DNA of 9,233 nucleotides from Planctomycetaceae bacterium (GTDB lineage: Bacteria > Planctomycetota > Planctomycetia > Planctomycetales > Planctomycetaceae): positions 1 to 9,233 of the forward strand of contig JAGQQB010000124.1 of NCBI GenBank assembly GCA_020426425.1, given 5' to 3'. This document shows, piece by piece, positions 6,376 through 9,233 of this stretch. A program made the translations under genes and the position numbers. The notes under the pieces were generated by a model. The model saw only the letters and a list, made by a program, of their open reading frames with translations, had not been told where the DNA came from and did not search any database. Positions within the stretch are counted from its first letter, which is position 1. Each line of letters opens with the position of its first letter.

Positions 6376-8523
6376 TTACGGAATCACCCGCATCTCGCAC
6401 GAGGTGCTGCCTGCGGCGGGGATGTACGCGGAGGTCACATAATCCATCACCATGCGGTCGGCATTGAATCGCCAACCGAGAGTGCGGACAGCGCGCTTCA
6501 TCCGCGCGATCCATTCCAGCGGCAGATCGTCGTGATTGCGAGTGTAATACAGTGGGATGACTTCATTCTGCAGGACGTTGATCAGGTCTGCTGCGTCGCG
6601 CTGATCCTGGACTTCCTGGTTCGAGTGGATCAGGCCATTACCTATTGCGAATCCGTTCTTGCCATCGAAGGCTTCTGCCCACCAGCCATCCAGTACGGAG
6701 AGGTTGAGTCCGCCATTGAGGACCACCTTCTGACCGCTGGTCCCGGAGGCTTCGAGCGGTCGACGAGGATTGTTCAACCAGACATCGACTCCCTGGACGA
6801 GATGCCGACCAAGGTTGATGTCGTAATCTTCAAGAAACACGATGCGGCCCCCGAATCGGGCGTCGCGCGAAAGCTGGACGATCCGCTGCATGATCTGCTT
6901 GCCATGATCGTCGGCCGGATGCGCCTTGCCCGCGAAGATGAACTGCACCGGGCAATCCGCATCGTTCACGATCCGCTCGAGCAGATCGAGATCCTGCATC
7001 ACCAGATCCGCACGCTTGTACGGGGCAAATCGCCGCGCAAAGCCGATGAGCAGATGCTGGGGATCGAGGACTTGCTGCAATCGTTCCTGGACTTCGCGAC
7101 TCGAACCATATCGCTCGGCCTGCTGGAGCAGGCGTTTACGGGCATACACAATCAGCCGATTCTTCAGCGACTGGTGCGTCTCCCAGACTTCGAGCGAGGG
7201 GACATCTTCGAAACCTCGCCAGACTTCTGGTTCGCCGCTACGCGTATGCCAACTGACCGGCAACACGCGGTCGTACAGCACACGCATCTGCTGAGCCAGC
7301 CAGGTCGGCACATGCACGCCGTTGGTAATGTGACCAACCGGGACTTCCTCTTCGCTCCGGTACGGCCACAGATGCTGCCACATGCGACGACTCACCACCC
7401 CGTGCAGATTCGAAACCGCATTTGCTCGACGGCTTGTCTTGAACGCCAACACCGTCATACAGAAGGTCTCGCCATGGTTGTGCGGATCGACACGACCGAG
7501 GCCCAGGAAGCCTTCGTAGTCCAGTCCGAGCGCATCGCGCAATGGGCCAAGATGCTCTTCCATCAGCCCGCCATCAAAGCGATCGTGCCCCGCAGGCACA
7601 GGTGTGTGTGTGGTGAACGTACCAGAGGCGGCGGTTTCACGCAGGGCGTCCTCGAAACTCAGCCCGTCGACTCCCATTCGCATGCGGATGACTTCGAGCG
7701 ATGCGAATGCCGAGTGCCCTTCGTTCATGTGGATCACGCGAGGATGCACTCCGAGCGCAGCCAACGCGCGAACGCCGCCCACGCCCAGCAACAATTCCTG
7801 ACGGATGCGCATCCGCTGATTTCCGCCATACAACTGGGCGGTCAGCTGACGATCTTCCGGAGTGTTCTCCTCGACGTCACTGTCGAGCAGATACAACGGC
7901 ACCCGACCGCATTCGACCAGCCAGACGCGAGCGTAGATCTGGCCATGCCGTGTCTCGACATGCACCAGGAGCGGCGTCCCATCGGGCTGAGTGACTTCCG
8001 TCATCGGCAACAAATCCGGGTCGGCAAGACTGTACTCCTCCTGTTGCCACCCCTGTTCATCGACCAATTGTGTGAAATACCCTTTGCGGTAGAACAACCC
8101 AATGGCGACCATCGGAATGCCAAGGTCGGAAGCACTCTTCAGGTGATCCCCGGAGAGAATCCCGAGTCCCCCCGAGTAAATCCGCAGTGACTCATGAATC
8201 CCAAACTCGGCCGAGAAATAGGCAATCGGACGATGCCCCAGAACCCCCGCATGTGTATCCCCCCAGGTATCTGAGGAACTCATGTACTCGTGCCAGCGAC
8301 GGTACGCGGCATTGATGCGAGAATGCAGTACGAGTTCCCGAGCACGTTCCTCCAGACGGTGAGGATCGTATTCCTGCAGTAGCACAATCGGGTTGTGCGA
8401 CAGGGCAGACCAGCGGATCGGATCGATCTGGCGAAACAGCTCAGACACTTCCGGCTGCCAGCTCCACCACAGATTCGAAGCCAGTTCCGTCAGCTTTTCG
8501 TGAATCGATTTGTTAACCGCCAT
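6376..8523 (-). CDS. glgP: Alpha-glucan (glycogen/maltodextrin) phosphorylase
   Basis: A GT35 phosphorylase that releases glucose-1-phosphate from the non-reducing ends of alpha-1,4-glucans, using pyridoxal phosphate. The 715-residue length, the N-terminal DUF3417-like segment (IHEKLTELASNLWWSW, residues 7-22) and the motif order place it in the divergent bacterial/archaeal alpha-glucan phosphorylase group (TIGR02094-like), not the longer E. coli MalP/GlgP type. Visible motifs: AYFSAEFGIHESL at 101-113, YSGGLGILSGDHLKSASDLG at 116-135, HMNEGHSAF at 265-273, TTHTPVPAGHDRF at 304-316, HITNGVHVPTW at 398-408, FARRFAPYKRADL at 495-507, and EASGTSGQK at 591-599. Lys599 is the predicted PLP lysine; Gln598 stands where many phosphorylases have Met. 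An AAGGCGGA-like ribosome binding site lies about 5 bases before the ATG. It probably leads the unit with sua5 and has a candidate promoter at 8624-8595. No other glycogen gene is in the window. Confidence 0.97.
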   Translation of the reverse strand: MAVNKSIHEKLTELASNLWWSWQPEVSELFRQIDPIRWSALSHNPIVLLQEYDPHRLEERARELVLHSRINAAYRRWHEYMSSSDTWGDTHAGVLGHRPIAYFSAEFGIHESLRIYSGGLGILSGDHLKSASDLGIPMVAIGLFYRKGYFTQLVDEQGWQQEEYSLADPDLLPMTEVTQPDGTPLLVHVETRHGQIYARVWLVECGRVPLYLLDSDVEENTPEDRQLTAQLYGGNQRMRIRQELLLGVGGVRALAALGVHPRVIHMNEGHSAFASLEVIRMRMGVDGLSFEDALRETAASGTFTTHTPVPAGHDRFDGGLMEEHLGPLRDALGLDYEGFLGLGRVDPHNHGETFCMTVLAFKTSRRANAVSNLHGVVSRRMWQHLWPYRSEEEVPVGHITNGVHVPTWLAQQMRVLYDRVLPVSWHTRSGEPEVWRGFEDVPSLEVWETHQSLKNRLIVYARKRLLQQAERYGSSREVQERLQQVLDPQHLLIGFARRFAPYKRADLVMQDLDLLERIVNDADCPVQFIFAGKAHPADDHGKQIMQRIVQLSRDARFGGRIVFLEDYDINLGRHLVQGVDVWLNNPRRPLEASGTSGQKVVLNGGLNLSVLDGWWAEAFDGKNGFAIGNGLIHSNQEVQDQRDAADLINVLQNEVIPLYYTRNHDDLPLEWIARMKRAVRTLGWRFNADRMVMDYVTSAYIPAAGSTSCEMRVIP

Positions 8524-8563
8524 GCGTTTCCGCCTTCTCGACTAGGCATCTCAAATTGCCTGC

Positions 8564-8582
8564 GTCGCCCCACGTGGACGAC
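8564..8582. promoter_or_regulatory. CACGTG-centred dyad in glgP leader
   Basis: CCACGTGG (8570-8577) is a perfect 8-bp palindrome flanked by GTCG (8564-8567) and CGAC (8579-8582), which pair if a CC/A internal mismatch is allowed. It lies just downstream of the start point implied by the candidate promoter at 8624-8595, where a repressor site or a 5' mRNA hairpin would act. The function is inferred from position only. Confidence 0.3.
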
Positions 8583-8594
8583 ACAGAGCCGCAG

Positions 8595-8624
8595 AGTATA
8601 GAAGCGGCAGCAGAACAGGGTCGA
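8595..8624 (-). promoter_or_regulatory. Candidate sigma70-type promoter for glgP
   Basis: On the minus strand TCGACC (8624-8619; 4 of 6 matches to TTGACA) is followed by an 18-base spacer and TATACT (8600-8595; 5 of 6 matches to TATAAT). The implied transcript start is near 8588, giving a leader of roughly 65 bases before the glgP ATG. It is the best -10/-35 pair I see in the 306-base gap 8524-8829 and lies downstream of the dyad that may end the preceding gene's transcript. Confidence 0.4.
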
Positions 8625-8729
8625 GGCGAAACGAGGGTTTCGTCAAAGTGAGATGGCATCCATGACCGCTGATCTCTGTGGATCGAAAGGGGGACGAACA
8701 CATCTCTTCTTGCATCCCACAAAACGCGA

Positions 8730-8766
8730 TCAGCGACCGATTCGGTGAATCCAAAACGGTCGCTGA
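8730..8766 (-). terminator. Large dyad after the small secreted protein gene
   Basis: TCAGCGACCG (8730-8739) and CGGTCGCTGA (8757-8766) are perfect 10-base inverted repeats around a 17-base loop; the loop itself contains a smaller ATTC-GGT-GAAT dyad. On the minus strand the hairpin begins 63 bases after the stop codon at 8830 and is followed by TCGCGTTTTG, a weak T-rich tail. It most likely ends or stabilises the upstream transcript. An operator or processing site is also possible, as the T tract is short and offset by five bases. Confidence 0.45.
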
Positions 8767-8829
8767 AGTCTTCACTGGGCATCACTCTGGGGATGTGGAG
8801 GCCCCTGGTGACGATTGCTTCTGAATGCC

Positions 8830-9177
8830 CTACCGATGCCAGTGACCGGTCTGATGGTAGTCGTAGTGACCGGGCACGTAGTGGTAGTGATTGCCATGCC
8901 GCTGCAGCGAGGGGGCGTGATAGTCGTAGTGGCTGGTGTCGTGGTAGTAGCCGCCGTACGAGCGGTAGCTGGGTGCATAGTAGCTGCCGCCGTAGTTGTT
9001 GTAGTACCCGCCTCGATAGCCGCTGCCAATGCTTAGGCTGATGCCGTAGCCGCTGCCCCCGTAGCCGTACGAGGGATACCCGCCGTACCCATAGTTGCAT
9101 CCTCCTGCCTGCGCATCTGCCCCAGCCATGACAAACAGTCCGACTGCCGCCACAGCCGCGATTGCGAGATTCTTCAT
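8830..9177 (-). CDS. Small secreted Gly/Tyr/His-rich protein of unknown function
   Basis: A 115-residue protein I cannot assign to a named family. Residues 1-24 form a clear Sec signal peptide (charged MKNL, Ala/Val/Leu core, cleavage expected after ADAQA). The mature part starts with a Gly/Tyr/Ser region (about 25-78) full of GYG, YGGY and GYYN elements, then changes to a His/Tyr region (79-115) with ten His residues, including the duplicated element HYDYH at 83-87 and 104-108 and an HWH near the end. There are 22 Tyr in all and a single Cys27, which is not in a lipobox context. The composition suggests an extended envelope or surface protein, and the His cluster could bind metal; both are inferences. 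The start is well supported by AGAGGAG with a 7-base spacer. Its own promoter is not visible in the 56 bases left in the window, and it is followed by a probable terminator dyad. Confidence 0.85.
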   Translation of the reverse strand: MKNLAIAAVAAVGLFVMAGADAQAGGCNYGYGGYPSYGYGGSGYGISLSIGSGYRGGYYNNYGGSYYAPSYRSYGGYYHDTSHYDYHAPSLQRHGNHYHYVPGHYDYHQTGHWHR

Positions 9178-9233
9178 TGTCTTGCTCCTCTTAGTTCCCT
9201 TCGGGTGATGTGTTTCCCAGATGGGGACACCTC

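Noticed and set aside
6358..8190. A 610-codon open frame on the plus strand across most of glgP
   Set aside because: It is in exact codon register with glgP on the other strand, so stops would require TTA, CTA or TCA codons in glgP, which are rare in a GC-rich gene. The product has no recognisable motif, while the opposite strand encodes a full set of phosphorylase motifs.
8513..9100. A 195-codon minus-strand frame overlapping the Gly/Tyr/His-rich gene
   Set aside because: The product is an Arg/Leu/Gln-rich frame-shifted reading of the repetitive Gly/Tyr codons. It lacks a signal peptide or good ribosome binding site and extends into the intergenic gap and glgP start.

Overview
The window looks like ordinary chromosomal sequence from a moderately GC-rich Gram-negative-type bacterium. 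My best guess is a planctomycete or a relative. This is inferred from the gene content, the mix of strong and nearly absent Shine-Dalgarno sequences, and a secreted Gly/Tyr/His-rich small protein; nothing in the window proves it. All eight protein genes are on the minus strand, so transcription runs from high to low coordinates. I see no RNA gene, CRISPR array, insertion sequence, phage or integrase gene.

In transcription order: (1) 9177-8830, a small secreted Gly/Tyr/His-rich protein with a strong ribosome binding site, followed by a dyad at 8766-8730 that may end its transcript. (2) A 306-base gap (8829-8524) holding that dyad, a candidate promoter (TCGACC, 18 bp, TATACT) and a CACGTG-centred dyad close to the predicted transcript start. 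(3) 8523-6376, glgP, an alpha-glucan phosphorylase of the short bacterial type. (4) 6333-5356, a two-domain Sua5-type threonylcarbamoyl-AMP synthase, 42 bp after glgP. (5) 5201-4200, an endonuclease/exonuclease/phosphatase-fold protein. (6) 4048-2786, a GlcE-like FAD-binding oxidoreductase whose stop codon overlaps the start of (7) ispF (2789-2304). (8) 2279-1155, a glycosyltransferase resembling MGDG synthase/UgtP, 24 bp after ispF. (9) 998-117, a secreted alpha/beta hydrolase, 156 bp further on. The window ends in a heptanucleotide tandem array (4-94) just beyond the hydrolase stop codon.

The tightest unit is oxidoreductase-ispF-glycosyltransferase, joined by an ATGA overlap and a 24-bp gap. 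It links the non-mevalonate isoprenoid pathway to a possible glycolipid-forming enzyme, and co-transcription is likely. The glgP-sua5 pair may be a second unit, joining glycogen breakdown with tRNA t6A synthesis, with no obvious functional link.

I did not find a convincing new multi-gene system. The items most worth a second look are the heptamer array, a C8 tract inside the glycosyltransferase gene, the His/Tyr-rich secreted protein, and the regulatory region between that protein and glgP.
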